Source: Balneolia bacterium (GTDB taxonomy: Bacteria > Bacteroidota > Rhodothermia > Balneolales > Cyclonatronaceae). Taken from it: DNA of 32,616 nucleotides. Position 1 is the stretch's first letter; each line of letters begins with the position of its first letter. Of the stretch, positions 17,330-26,051 are shown one piece after another. The translations under genes were made by a program, and so were the position numbers. The stretch covers positions 1-32,616 of the forward strand of contig PXDL01000205.1 of the NCBI GenBank assembly GCA_003566395.1. The letters are read 5' to 3'. The notes below the pieces were generated by a model. That model was not told the DNA's origin. It worked only from the letters and a program-made list of their open reading frames with translations, and searched no databases.

Positions 17330-20080
17330 TCAGGATTGCCTTGCCGACTCAGATTCTTTTTCGGAAGTAGATTGATTTTTTTTGTCGTCCGCGGCCTTTT
17401 CCGAAGAGGGAGAAGCATCAGCTGATTCAGTCCCCTCGGTTTTCCTGCTCACTTTTTTAGTGACGACCGAATCACTTTTTTCGTCCGAAGCAGGTTTGGA
17501 TGCCGGTTTCCTGAAAAGATCTTCGTTAAGCATCGCCTTCACTTCATCCATCTGCTTCAGCTTTTCAGATTTGGCTTCGCTGATCTCTTCTTTTTTAGGC
17601 TCAGGCTTTGATTTTTTATCCGACTTTGAGGATTCGCCCTTGGCTTTCTTTTGTGATTTCCCCGTTTTTTTGGCAGCAGGTTTCTGTTTTTTATCAGCCT
17701 GATCGGACTTGTCCGGAGAAGGTGAATCTGTTTTATCCTCAGTTTTTTTATCTGAAGGTGCTTCGTCCCGGCTTGCTTCCGCTTTAGATGCCGTTGCTTC
17801 TTGATCCGAAGCCGGCTTGCTTTCTTCTTTGTCGCTATCTGCCGGGGATTTACTCTTCGGCGGTTTCGCAACTGCTTTCTTGCGGGCCGGACGCGGGCTT
17901 CCTTTTACTTTCTTAGGTCCTTTGATCTTTTTCTCGGACTCACCCTCTGCCGTTTTCGTGGGTTCCTTACCGGTTTCTTTCGCTTCGGGCTGATCGGAAG
18001 CTTTACCGGAAGACGCAACAGCTTGCTGGTCCGTCTTCGACTTTTCAGGACGGGAATCATCGGCTTGTTCCTGCTTATCCTCTTGCTTTTCCTGCTCCTT
18101 TACTTTGCGGGCATAAGCTTTGGCTACCTCCATAGCATTCGGCTTGGACGAGGTCTCGTCTGTACCCGAGTCTTTTGTAGAGGTATTTTCGGATGTATCG
18201 CCGTCTCCGCTGTCGCCGGGCTTTTTGTAATACTTGGATTTGATTTTATTCGAAGAGCGTGCCTGCTGGGAAATCCTAACCGGAGCCGAGCGCTTGCGTC
18301 CGCCCGAATCTCCGTCGTCCTTTTTGTCGGCAGATTGGCCTCTTCCGCTTCTGGAATCCCGGCCGTTGCCGTTTTTCTTGTAGTAATCCAGCATCTCTTC
18401 GTTTTTCTTGCCGCCGCTTTCCATTTCGGCCAGATTTTTTTCGTTCTCACGAAGCGCATCTTCAATAGAATTACCCTGATTAACCGTTTCGCAGATATCG
18501 AAATCGCTATTGCCTACGGTTGCCTTGAAGTCGTTCAGCGAAATAGTATCGTCCTGATGTATGGAGATTCTCATCATGTATTTGAACATCCATTTCAGCC
18601 GTGTACTAATCAGTCCCTGACACAACACGGAGTGGAAAAACGGATTCACATACAGCTCTACGGAACGGTAGGAGTAGTTATGGCGCAATTTTGAAATCCA
18701 GGCTTCCACGTCGGAAAGCAGGGTGGTTTCGGACACGATACTGCCTGAGCCGCCACACATAGGGCAAACTTTGGAAACAGATTTTACTACGCTCGGGCGA
18801 ATGCGCTGGCGTGTAATCTGCATCAGGCCGAAATCCGACATCGGCAGGATATTGGTTTTTGCCCGGTCTTTTTTGAACTCCTTACGGATTTCATCATACA
18901 CCTTTTTCCGGTTGGAATCCTGCTGGAGATCGATAAAATCAACTACAATAATACCGCCTATATCGCGCAGCCGAAGCTGTTTGGCAATTTCACGCGCAGC
19001 CTCGAGGTTGGTTTTCAGGGAGTTGTCTTCCTGCGCTTTTTTGGCCGCATAACGACCGGAGTTCACGTCCACCACGTACATGGCTTCGGTTTGCTCAAAA
19101 ATAAGATAGCCGCCGCTGGGCATTTTCACCCGCGGGCTAAAAATGGAGTTCACATCCTTCGAAATATTCATGTGGTCGAATACGTGCTCGCGGCCTTTGT
19201 ACTGCTGCACGTTCTTAACCATAGAAGGTGCCACCCGACCGATATACGATTTGATCGTTTTGTAGGACTCTGTGTCGTCGATAAGGATGCGGCTGTAATT
19301 TTTCGAAAAGAGATCGCGGACCAGGCTTTCGGTCATATCAAGATCGCGGTGAAGCAGGGCTGTGGGCTTGCCGGTCTTGAGTTTTTCCTGGATGGAAACC
19401 CATTTGTCGTGAAGCTCTTTCATATCCTGACGGAGGGCGTCATCATCCTGTCCTTCTGCCACGGTACGCACAATAACGCCGAAACCGTTGGGCAGCATTT
19501 CGCTGATGATACCTTTGAGACGACGGCGTTCTTTGTAAGATCGGATTCGCTTGGAAACGGCCACATAATCACCGAAGGGGATAAGCACGAGAAAACGGCC
19601 GGCCAGGGTGATGTCGGTGGATACGCGCGGGCCTTTTGATCCGATGGGTTCTTTTACGACCTGCACCATCACTTTTTGCCCCGGCTTGAGCAGCCCCCCG
19701 ATAAGGTTCTGTTCATACACCGTCTGCTCTTTGGGAGACATGTTCTTGATGCTGTTGTCGGCCACTTTCTTCCGGAATTCCAGAAGCGTTTCACTGGCTT
19801 TTTTAGGCACGCTGTCGCGGCCGTTAAGCATCACAAGATAGGCTTCAAGATGCTCGCCGAGATCGGAGTAGTGAAGAAAACCGTCTTTTGGTGTGCTAAG
19901 GTCGATGAAAGAGGCACGAATGCCGCTCATCACTTTATGTACCTGAGCCAGATAAATATCCCCGACTGAACGTCTGTTTTCGGGGGATTCTATGAAAAAT
20001 TGCGCTAATTCACCATTTTCTACAAGCGCTATTCGTTTCTGTTTGCCTGAGGAGGCATGGATAACAATTTGATTGTCCAT
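17330..20080 (-). CDS. Ribonuclease E/G family protein with a long C-terminal disordered tail
   Basis: VGDIYLAQVHKVMSGIRASFIDLSTPKDGFLHYSDL (S1), DVNSGRY, GGIIVVDFIDL, Zn-link CPMCGGSG. Tail of about 350 aa rich in K/E/S/D. Confidence 0.95.
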   Translation of the reverse strand: MDNQIVIHASSGKQKRIALVENGELAQFFIESPENRRSVGDIYLAQVHKVMSGIRASFIDLSTPKDGFLHYSDLGEHLEAYLVMLNGRDSVPKKASETLLEFRKKVADNSIKNMSPKEQTVYEQNLIGGLLKPGQKVMVQVVKEPIGSKGPRVSTDITLAGRFLVLIPFGDYVAVSKRIRSYKERRRLKGIISEMLPNGFGVIVRTVAEGQDDDALRQDMKELHDKWVSIQEKLKTGKPTALLHRDLDMTESLVRDLFSKNYSRILIDDTESYKTIKSYIGRVAPSMVKNVQQYKGREHVFDHMNISKDVNSIFSPRVKMPSGGYLIFEQTEAMYVVDVNSGRYAAKKAQEDNSLKTNLEAAREIAKQLRLRDIGGIIVVDFIDLQQDSNRKKVYDEIRKEFKKDRAKTNILPMSDFGLMQITRQRIRPSVVKSVSKVCPMCGGSGSIVSETTLLSDVEAWISKLRHNYSYRSVELYVNPFFHSVLCQGLISTRLKWMFKYMMRISIHQDDTISLNDFKATVGNSDFDICETVNQGNSIEDALRENEKNLAEMESGGKKNEEMLDYYKKNGNGRDSRSGRGQSADKKDDGDSGGRKRSAPVRISQQARSSNKIKSKYYKKPGDSGDGDTSENTSTKDSGTDETSSKPNAMEVAKAYARKVKEQEKQEDKQEQADDSRPEKSKTDQQAVASSGKASDQPEAKETGKEPTKTAEGESEKKIKGPKKVKGSPRPARKKAVAKPPKSKSPADSDKEESKPASDQEATASKAEASRDEAPSDKKTEDKTDSPSPDKSDQADKKQKPAAKKTGKSQKKAKGESSKSDKKSKPEPKKEEISEAKSEKLKQMDEVKAMLNEDLFRKPASKPASDEKSDSVVTKKVSRKTEGTESADASPSSEKAADDKKNQSTSEKESESARQS

Positions 20081-20107
20081 TTAAATATAAAATCGCATGC
20101 TTAATGC

Positions 20108-20225
20108 GAAATCCGGTTTCTGCCATGAGTCGTCGAGTCACATCCGAAGATTTCAAAGAACCTGATGGTATCGCAGAAAAATAGTAGTAGTTCACCCGTT
20201 CGGGTGGTGCAGGAAATCCGGTTTC
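20108..20225 (-). promoter_or_regulatory. RNase E/G leader with two copies of GAAATCCGGTTTC and an intervening small hairpin
   Basis: GAAATCCGGTTTC at 20108-20120 and 20213-20225; CACCC/GGGTG hairpin at 20193-20206. Confidence 0.4.
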
Positions 20226-20560
20226 CGCAGAGTACAAATTTCTGTTAAAATTGGGTAATGCAGGGTTCTCCGTGCCTGTTTCTGATTGTATTGGCAACAG
20301 TGTCCTTTGTGTGCCGGTACGGCTGAAACGGAGAAAAACAGATACTATCATACAGATCATCGGCATAACAAAACCAATACCTGAAGAGAGCTTGCCGATT
20401 AAAGATTCAGTATCTGTTTGGTAAAAAAAAATCATTCCGGAATATACAGCAATAATGAATGCTTTTAAAGGTCAGATTTTAATCCGGCTTTTTGTGCGGA
20501 TCGGCAGATTAAGAAAAAAACGAGCCTGATTTCTCCGGCGTCTGTCTTTTCCCCAAAAAG

Positions 20561-21832
20561 TTAATTCTCACGGACTCGGGTGATTCGAGCCCCAGCCTGA
20601 TTCAGTTTTTCTTCCAGCTTTTCGTACCCGCGGTCCAGATGATAGACACGAAGCACATCAGATGTTCCCCGCGCATACATGGCCGCCATCACCAAACTGA
20701 CGCTCGCTCTGAGGTCGGTACTCATAACCGAGGTGCCTGTAAGCGGCCGCCCGCCTTTTATAACGGCCGAGTTGTTTTTTACATATACGTCGGCTCCCAG
20801 TCGTGCCAGTTCGGGAACATAGCTGAACCGATCCGGATAAATGGTATCGGTGATGTGAGATTCACCGGCAGCGCGGGTCATCAGCGTGGCCCACTGCGCC
20901 TGCAGATCGGTGGGGAAACCCGGATAAATCTCGGTAATTACCGAAACAGGAGCAATTTCGGCAGGTGAAATAATGCGCATACGCCCCGCATCAGATTGGG
21001 ATTGCGCCCCGGTTTTGTGAAACCAGGCTGGAAACTGACCAAGCTCGTCGGTGCTAACATTGGTAAGTGTCAGATCGGAATCGGGGTGCATGGCTCCGAG
21101 AATCATATACGTTCCGGCCTCGATACGATCGGAGGTATTCCGGAAGGTTACCGGCTTAAGTTCATCCACGCCTTTAATAACGAGGGTAGATGTGCCGATT
21201 CCCTCAATTTTGGCTCCCATTTTCTCAAGAAACAGGCAGAGCTGAACTACATCGGGCTCTTTTGCCGCGTTGCGGATGGTGCAGCTTCCGGCACAACGGG
21301 CGGCGGCGAGCAGCAGGTTTACCGTCGCTCCGACACTTGAGGGCTTAAGTGAAAAAGTTCCGCCGGGGAGTCCGTTCTCCGGTGCGCTTGCAACCACATA
21401 GCCCTGATCAAGATCAATTTGGGCGCCAAAAGCACGCAGGCCTTCAAGGTGTAAATCCACCGGGCGGGGACCCCAGGCACAGCCGCCGGGAAGAGAAACA
21501 CGCGCTTTGCCGTCCCGACCAAGAAGGGCTCCGAGCATATAAAACGATGCGCGCATTTTCCGCACCAGATCGTAGGGCGCTTCGTGATAATAAAGATTGG
21601 CCGGATCAATCGAGATGCGGTGAGATTCCGGGTCGTAGTCAATTCTGCTACCGGTAACGCGCATCACATTGTTGAACGTAAGGATGTCGTTCAATCCCGG
21701 AATATTTTCTATGATGGTTTCTCCGTCGGCCAGCAGGGATGCCGCCAAAAGGGGGAGGGCCGCATTTTTTGATCCGCCGATGGCGATTTCACCTTTTAAT
21801 GCAAAACCGCCTTCAATCCTGAACTTATCCAA
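20561..21832 (-). CDS. murA: UDP-N-acetylglucosamine 1-carboxyvinyltransferase
   Basis: IGGSKNAALPLLAASLLADG, LPGGCAWGPRPVDLHLEGLRAFGA, IYPGFPTDLQAQWATLMTRA. TTG start overlapping the upstream stop. Confidence 0.97.
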   Translation of the reverse strand: MDKFRIEGGFALKGEIAIGGSKNAALPLLAASLLADGETIIENIPGLNDILTFNNVMRVTGSRIDYDPESHRISIDPANLYYHEAPYDLVRKMRASFYMLGALLGRDGKARVSLPGGCAWGPRPVDLHLEGLRAFGAQIDLDQGYVVASAPENGLPGGTFSLKPSSVGATVNLLLAAARCAGSCTIRNAAKEPDVVQLCLFLEKMGAKIEGIGTSTLVIKGVDELKPVTFRNTSDRIEAGTYMILGAMHPDSDLTLTNVSTDELGQFPAWFHKTGAQSQSDAGRMRIISPAEIAPVSVITEIYPGFPTDLQAQWATLMTRAAGESHITDTIYPDRFSYVPELARLGADVYVKNNSAVIKGGRPLTGTSVMSTDLRASVSLVMAAMYARGTSDVLRVYHLDRGYEKLEEKLNQAGARITRVREN

Positions 21833-22331
21833 TGGGTTCTATCTCCAGTAAAACGTGATTTTTTTCAACCGAATCGCCGTCGTTGACATGGATTTTTGCC
21901 ACTTTTCCGGCCGCCGGTGCTTTTAGTTCGTTTTCCATTTTCATCGCTTCCAGAATAATGACCGGATCTCCGAGGTTCACTTCCTGCCCTTCCTCAACCT
22001 GAACGCTTACAATCTTGCCGGGCATTGGAGCGGAGAGTTTGCCTTCACCACTTTTAGCGTTCACTTTAAACCCGAGCCGGTCGAGCAGTAACATCTGTTC
22101 ATCCCGGATAACAGCTTTCATAAGCTTACCGTTAAAGCTGAATTGCAGCTCATTATCCTGAACATGAACGTCCCGTAGTTGAAATAACCGCGTGCCCGAA
22201 CGAAGCAGATAGCGGGAGTTATCCAGTTTGGTTAATTCATATTTGATGCGATGATCGCCGATTTCAGCGACTCCGTTTTCCTTCAGGGAAACGGTACGGG
22301 TTTCTTCGTGAATACTTGTTTCTAAAGTCAT
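21825..22331 (-). CDS. Biotin/lipoyl-attachment (biotin carboxyl carrier) protein
   Basis: C-terminal LSAPMPGKIVSVQVEEGQEVNLGDPVIILEAMKMENELKAPAAGKV; EAMKM biotinylation site. Confidence 0.93.
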   Translation of the reverse strand: MTLETSIHEETRTVSLKENGVAEIGDHRIKYELTKLDNSRYLLRSGTRLFQLRDVHVQDNELQFSFNGKLMKAVIRDEQMLLLDRLGFKVNAKSGEGKLSAPMPGKIVSVQVEEGQEVNLGDPVIILEAMKMENELKAPAAGKVAKIHVNDGDSVEKNHVLLEIEPIG

Positions 22332-22354
22332 AGAATGATTTGTTAAATCGGTGG

Positions 22355-22603
22355 TCAGAACCGGGCATTAAGCCCTTTATGAGTGGCTCTGAAGCTGAAC
22401 AGCTCAAGCCGGTCGTTGTCGTATCCGTTCAGTCTTGTCTTTTGATGTTCGTCATAAACTTCCACCATCCCGGCATTGATAAGCTGAATGAGGTCGTCGC
22501 GCAGCTCTCCGCGCTTCAGGCCGGTTTCGGCAAGCAGCGTCTCGTACGACTCGGTAAAGATAAGGGTATTGATTACCTCTTTCTGAGATGTAGTGGTTTT
22601 CAT
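22355..22603 (-). CDS. Hypothetical small protein, possible winged-helix/HTH fold
   Basis: 82 aa ORF 23 bp upstream of the biotin carrier gene, same strand. LLAETGLKRGELRDDLIQLINAGMVEVYD resembles an HTH plus wing. Confidence 0.55.
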   Translation of the reverse strand: MKTTTSQKEVINTLIFTESYETLLAETGLKRGELRDDLIQLINAGMVEVYDEHQKTRLNGYDNDRLELFSFRATHKGLNARF

Positions 22604-22845
22604 GATTGGGTTCGGATACGCGAAGCGAATGTCTGAATTGTTGGATGGTGCAGGAGAAAATTCTGAGAATACGGGTGAATTTCCAAACCGGCCAAAGTCA
22701 CAATGGATTGCAAGGCAGCGGTTTAAACTGAAACGGTTTTTGAAAAATCACAGCGTTACGGATGATTTCAGAGCCTCCCGCAATGGTACATGCGTGTGAA
22801 TATAGGGTGAAAAATCCCTCATTGCATAATCGGATTGCGGCTGAG

Positions 22846-23358
22846 TTATTCCACCTTCACATCGCCGTAGGTAATCAGATTGTCGCGGTGATCAAACACA
22901 AAAACGCGATGCAGTCCGCGTGCTCCTGAAATGGTGCCGCTTTGGCCCGGAGCGAACAAAACGGGGTTAAAGGTGATGCTGTGGCTTCCGATGGGAAGCG
23001 GGCGACGTTCATCAAAATAAAGGACCTTGAAGCGGTTGTTGTCATCAATGGTAGCTACTTCAAGCCCGTTAACAGAATCAAGGCCCGTAATGAGAATCTG
23101 AAACTCAACAGTTTGACCGGTAGTTGGGTTGGGATAGGCCGGCTGGATGACGTCCACAAACCCGGAAAAAAGAGGAGAGACGCGCCAGTCTTTGGGGTCG
23201 TTTTCAATAATTTCCCCGTTTGCGCCCGTTTTGGTGAAGCCGGAGGGAGGCTGAAAAGCTTCCTGTTCAAATTCTCTCTGGGCGTCGTCGGCAGAACTGC
23301 ATGCCGCGATACCTGCAATCAAAAAAGTAAAGAGGAGAGCCGGTTTAAGAAAACTCAT
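22846..23358 (-). CDS. Predicted lipoprotein with C-terminal beta domain (AYPNP motif)
   Basis: Signal peptide with lipobox-like LIAGIAACSS; hydrophilic mature domain. Confidence 0.75.
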   Translation of the reverse strand: MSFLKPALLFTFLIAGIAACSSADDAQREFEQEAFQPPSGFTKTGANGEIIENDPKDWRVSPLFSGFVDVIQPAYPNPTTGQTVEFQILITGLDSVNGLEVATIDDNNRFKVLYFDERRPLPIGSHSITFNPVLFAPGQSGTISGARGLHRVFVFDHRDNLITYGDVKVE

Positions 23359-23661
23359 GAAAAGATAAATCTCACAAAAAAATTAAAGAAAGACAGTTGC
23401 ACTTTTAAACGCAGTTCAAGTGGCGAAATTTTGAAAAAAATGCCGGTGGTAACAAGCCTCGCATAAGATATTCATTTGGGTGGAGCGTTGAAAGAAAGTT
23501 GCGGAACAAACAGGCAGCGCGTATCATTGATATTTATCTTAACGACATCAACCAAGAAATAGAAATGGTGTTGTATCACAATATTTTCTGATGCTCATTG
23601 CGTTAAGGTCACAAGAAAACGCAGGCAGCTCAGGTGTTGAACCTAAACTATTATTTTCTTT

Positions 23662-24012
23662 ATGCTCACAATTATCGGTATCAAAAATTGCAGTACCATC
23701 AAAAAAACGCTCGCCTGGCTCGATGAACAGGGTGTGGACTATTCATTCAGGGACGTCAAAAAAGAACCGCTTAACGATGAAGAACTCGCCGGCTTCGCCA
23801 TGCGTGTGGGCATCGATACTCTTGTAAACCGTCGTGGTATGAAATGGCGCAGTCTCGGACTTTCCGGAAAGGATTTGTCCGATGAAGAATTACTTGAACT
23901 CCTTGCGGAGCACCAAACCATGATTAAGCGTCCGCTGGTATCGGCCGACGAAGCAGCAATGGTAGGCTTTGATGAAGACGCACTTGAATCATTTATAGAT
24001 GAATACGCCTGA
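23662..24012 (+). CDS. ArsC/Spx/YffB family thioredoxin-fold protein
   Basis: IIGIKNCSTIKKTLAWLDEQGVDYSFRDVKKEPL and HQTMIKRPLV. Confidence 0.9.
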   Translation: MLTIIGIKNCSTIKKTLAWLDEQGVDYSFRDVKKEPLNDEELAGFAMRVGIDTLVNRRGMKWRSLGLSGKDLSDEELLELLAEHQTMIKRPLVSADEAAMVGFDEDALESFIDEYA

Positions 24013-24838
24013 TGTAAAACCGGTTCGTAAGCCGGTGCATATTGTGCTTGCACTATGTTGCTCGCTTTTGGTGCTCGTTGCGGCATCAGCCGGCGTTGCC
24101 CGCTTCAATGCCCCGGCGCCTCCCGATCTTGCTTTTATGTTTGATGCCAAAGAGTCGTTTCACTACGAAGTGCGTTACGGGTTCATGAGGCTGGGTGATG
24201 TGTACGTTTCGGCTCAGGATACGGTGATAGACGGAACGACTTATCTGCATACAACATCGGTGATGCAATCTAACTCCGGCATACCTCTTGTCGGGGATCG
24301 CCGCTACAAATACCACTCCATCCTCGCCCATAACGATTCAACCGTGTATTCCCGTTTTTTTTGGGTTGATAAAATCCACCGCGACAGTTTCGAATATGTG
24401 GCCTATGAATTCGACTATGAGAAGGGTTATGTGATTGCAAGTAAAGAGGGAGAAGTTGTGGATACACTCGATCTGAGTGAACCCTCAGACGGTGGTCCTG
24501 CGCTTTTCTATATCGGGCGCTTACATGCCGGAACGGATCGTGAAATGGAATACCCTATTTATATAGATGAGGAAAAGGCCTACATCCAGTTAAGACATAC
24601 CACGCAAACAGAGCAGGTGCGCTCCGGGTATTTCGAAAACGGCCGAACGGAAGCTTTCCTAACCCACGGCTTCGCAGATGTGGACGGCCCGTTCGGTTTC
24701 TCCGGAGCCTTTGAGTCGTATTACGATACAAGTGAACTGCGCATGCCCGTCGAGGCAAAAGTGTCGGTCTGGATTGGAAATGTGAGGGTCAGGCTGGTCG
24801 ATTATCAGGATAACGGAAAGCGGCTTAGCCGAAACTAA
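23999..24838 (+). CDS. DUF3108-like exported protein
   Basis: N-terminal TM/signal; FHYEVRYGFMRLGDVYVSAQDTV... pattern. Overlaps previous CDS by 14 nt. Confidence 0.75.
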   Translation: MNTPDVKPVRKPVHIVLALCCSLLVLVAASAGVARFNAPAPPDLAFMFDAKESFHYEVRYGFMRLGDVYVSAQDTVIDGTTYLHTTSVMQSNSGIPLVGDRRYKYHSILAHNDSTVYSRFFWVDKIHRDSFEYVAYEFDYEKGYVIASKEGEVVDTLDLSEPSDGGPALFYIGRLHAGTDREMEYPIYIDEEKAYIQLRHTTQTEQVRSGYFENGRTEAFLTHGFADVDGPFGFSGAFESYYDTSELRMPVEAKVSVWIGNVRVRLVDYQDNGKRLSRN

Positions 24839-24867
24839 GCTCAAAATTAATAAAGTGGGGAGAACTT

Positions 24868-25311
24868 ATGGAACTTCAAATGAAAAGACTGCCGCATGCT
24901 ACGGGACTCGACCTGCCCGCATACGCCAGTCAGCTTGCTTCAGGTATGGATCTCAGGGCCGCCATTCAGGATCCTGTTCGGCTTGAGCCGGGCAAACGGA
25001 TGTTAATTCCAACCGGCATCGCTGTCGCCGTTCCTCCGGGCTTTGAAGCGCAAATTCGGCCCCGAAGCGGGCTGGCGCTCAGAGAAGGCATCACCATGCT
25101 AAACAGCCCCGGCACCATCGACGCAGATTACCGCGGGGAAGTAATGCTGATTGTGATTAATCACGGAAACGCCATTGTTGAAATTCAGCGGGGAGAGCGG
25201 CTCGCGCAAATGGTGATTTGTCCGGTGGCCAGGCCTGAAATCAGGGTGGTGGATGAACTTGAAGACACCGACCGTGGCTCCGGTGGATTCGGAAGCACGG
25301 GTCGCCGGTAA
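24868..25311 (+). CDS. dut: dUTP diphosphatase
   Basis: YASQLASGMDLRAA, RPRSGLALREGITMLNSPGTIDADYRGE, RGSGGFGSTGR. Confidence 0.98.
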   Translation: MELQMKRLPHATGLDLPAYASQLASGMDLRAAIQDPVRLEPGKRMLIPTGIAVAVPPGFEAQIRPRSGLALREGITMLNSPGTIDADYRGEVMLIVINHGNAIVEIQRGERLAQMVICPVARPEIRVVDELEDTDRGSGGFGSTGRR

Positions 25312-25314
25312 GGC

Positions 25315-25869
25315 TTAGTCCTTATTTTCGTATTTCTCTTTTTCCTGTCGGTACTGCTCGTCTGTAATCATGCCTTGCTGCCAAAGGCCGACAAGCTGAT
25401 TTACCTGTTCAAGCCCGCCCGGTTTAAACTGCTGATACTCACCTTTGGCCTTTTCGCGCAGTTCTCGCTTTCTTCGCTCCGATTCAATGGCGATATAAAG
25501 CACGTCTTCGAGCTCTTCTCCCTGCTCCAGACCGAGAAGCACGAATTCACGATCGTCTGTTTTCAGGGTGATGTCCGACAGCCCGTGTTTTTTTTGTGAT
25601 GTGCTCTGAGTCCGGCCGACTTCCCGAAGTTCAGAAAAATAGACCGTTTGGGCGAGTTCGCCGGAGCCGGTTACAATGCGATCATTGAAAATAGTATAGG
25701 TCTGCTTTTCAAGCTGTTTTCCGAGCTTTCGCAGAAGGAAAAAACCGACGCCCAGCAGCGGTGTGAGCGCCCAGGCTATTACGTAATCCTTAAAATAATT
25801 TTTCCAGTGAGTCTGATAAACAACTGATTTTTCTTTCGGCATGGTATTAGGTTGTTTCATGTCGGGCAA
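25315..25869 (-). CDS. Membrane protein with bacterial PH-like domain and C-terminal SHOCT domain
   Basis: Hydrophobic segment, YTIFNDRIVTGSGELAQTVYFSELREV, C-terminal EQVNQLVGLWQQGMITDEQYRQEKEKY (SHOCT). Confidence 0.75.
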   Translation of the reverse strand: MPDMKQPNTMPKEKSVVYQTHWKNYFKDYVIAWALTPLLGVGFFLLRKLGKQLEKQTYTIFNDRIVTGSGELAQTVYFSELREVGRTQSTSQKKHGLSDITLKTDDREFVLLGLEQGEELEDVLYIAIESERRKRELREKAKGEYQQFKPGGLEQVNQLVGLWQQGMITDEQYRQEKEKYENKD

Positions 25870-25977
25870 TGTATTTGGATTCTGAAAACAAAATTTAACA
25901 GAAAACCGTTGCCGTGGTAAGATAAGGGTGTATGTAAAAATGTCGGATTTCAGCCGATATTCGTATATTTTAAGCTT

Positions 25978-26003
25978 GATTGTTGCGTTAGATTGTTGCG
26001 TTA
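25978..26003. repeat. Exact tandem duplication 2 x GATTGTTGCGTTA
   Basis: Copies at 25978-25990 and 25991-26003, bracketed by AAGCTT at 25972-25977 and 26006-26011. Confidence 0.95.
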
Positions 26004-26051
26004 GGAAGCTTCAGCAGGCGCATCCGAAAATATTAACCGAAACTCTCCGCC

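Noticed and set aside
17801-18694. 297-aa hydrophobic antisense ORF across the RNase E/G tail
   Set aside because: Pseudo-membrane sequence produced by complementing Lys/Glu/Asp-rich codons; no recognised family.
20010-20435. 141-aa ORF overlapping the RNase E/G start, with AETGF twice
   Set aside because: The repeat peptide comes from the DNA repeat noted in the leader; overlaps the 5' end of the RNase gene and matches no family. Kept as a regulatory observation instead.
20574-20600. T-loop-like GATTCGAGCCC that could suggest a tRNA
   Set aside because: Lies in the murA 3' coding end; no acceptor stem, D-arm or anticodon arm could be drawn around it.
24868-25311. dut plus dcd in one window as possible redundancy
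   Set aside because: Many bacteria carry both enzymes and the genes are 13 kb apart, so nothing unusual on its own.
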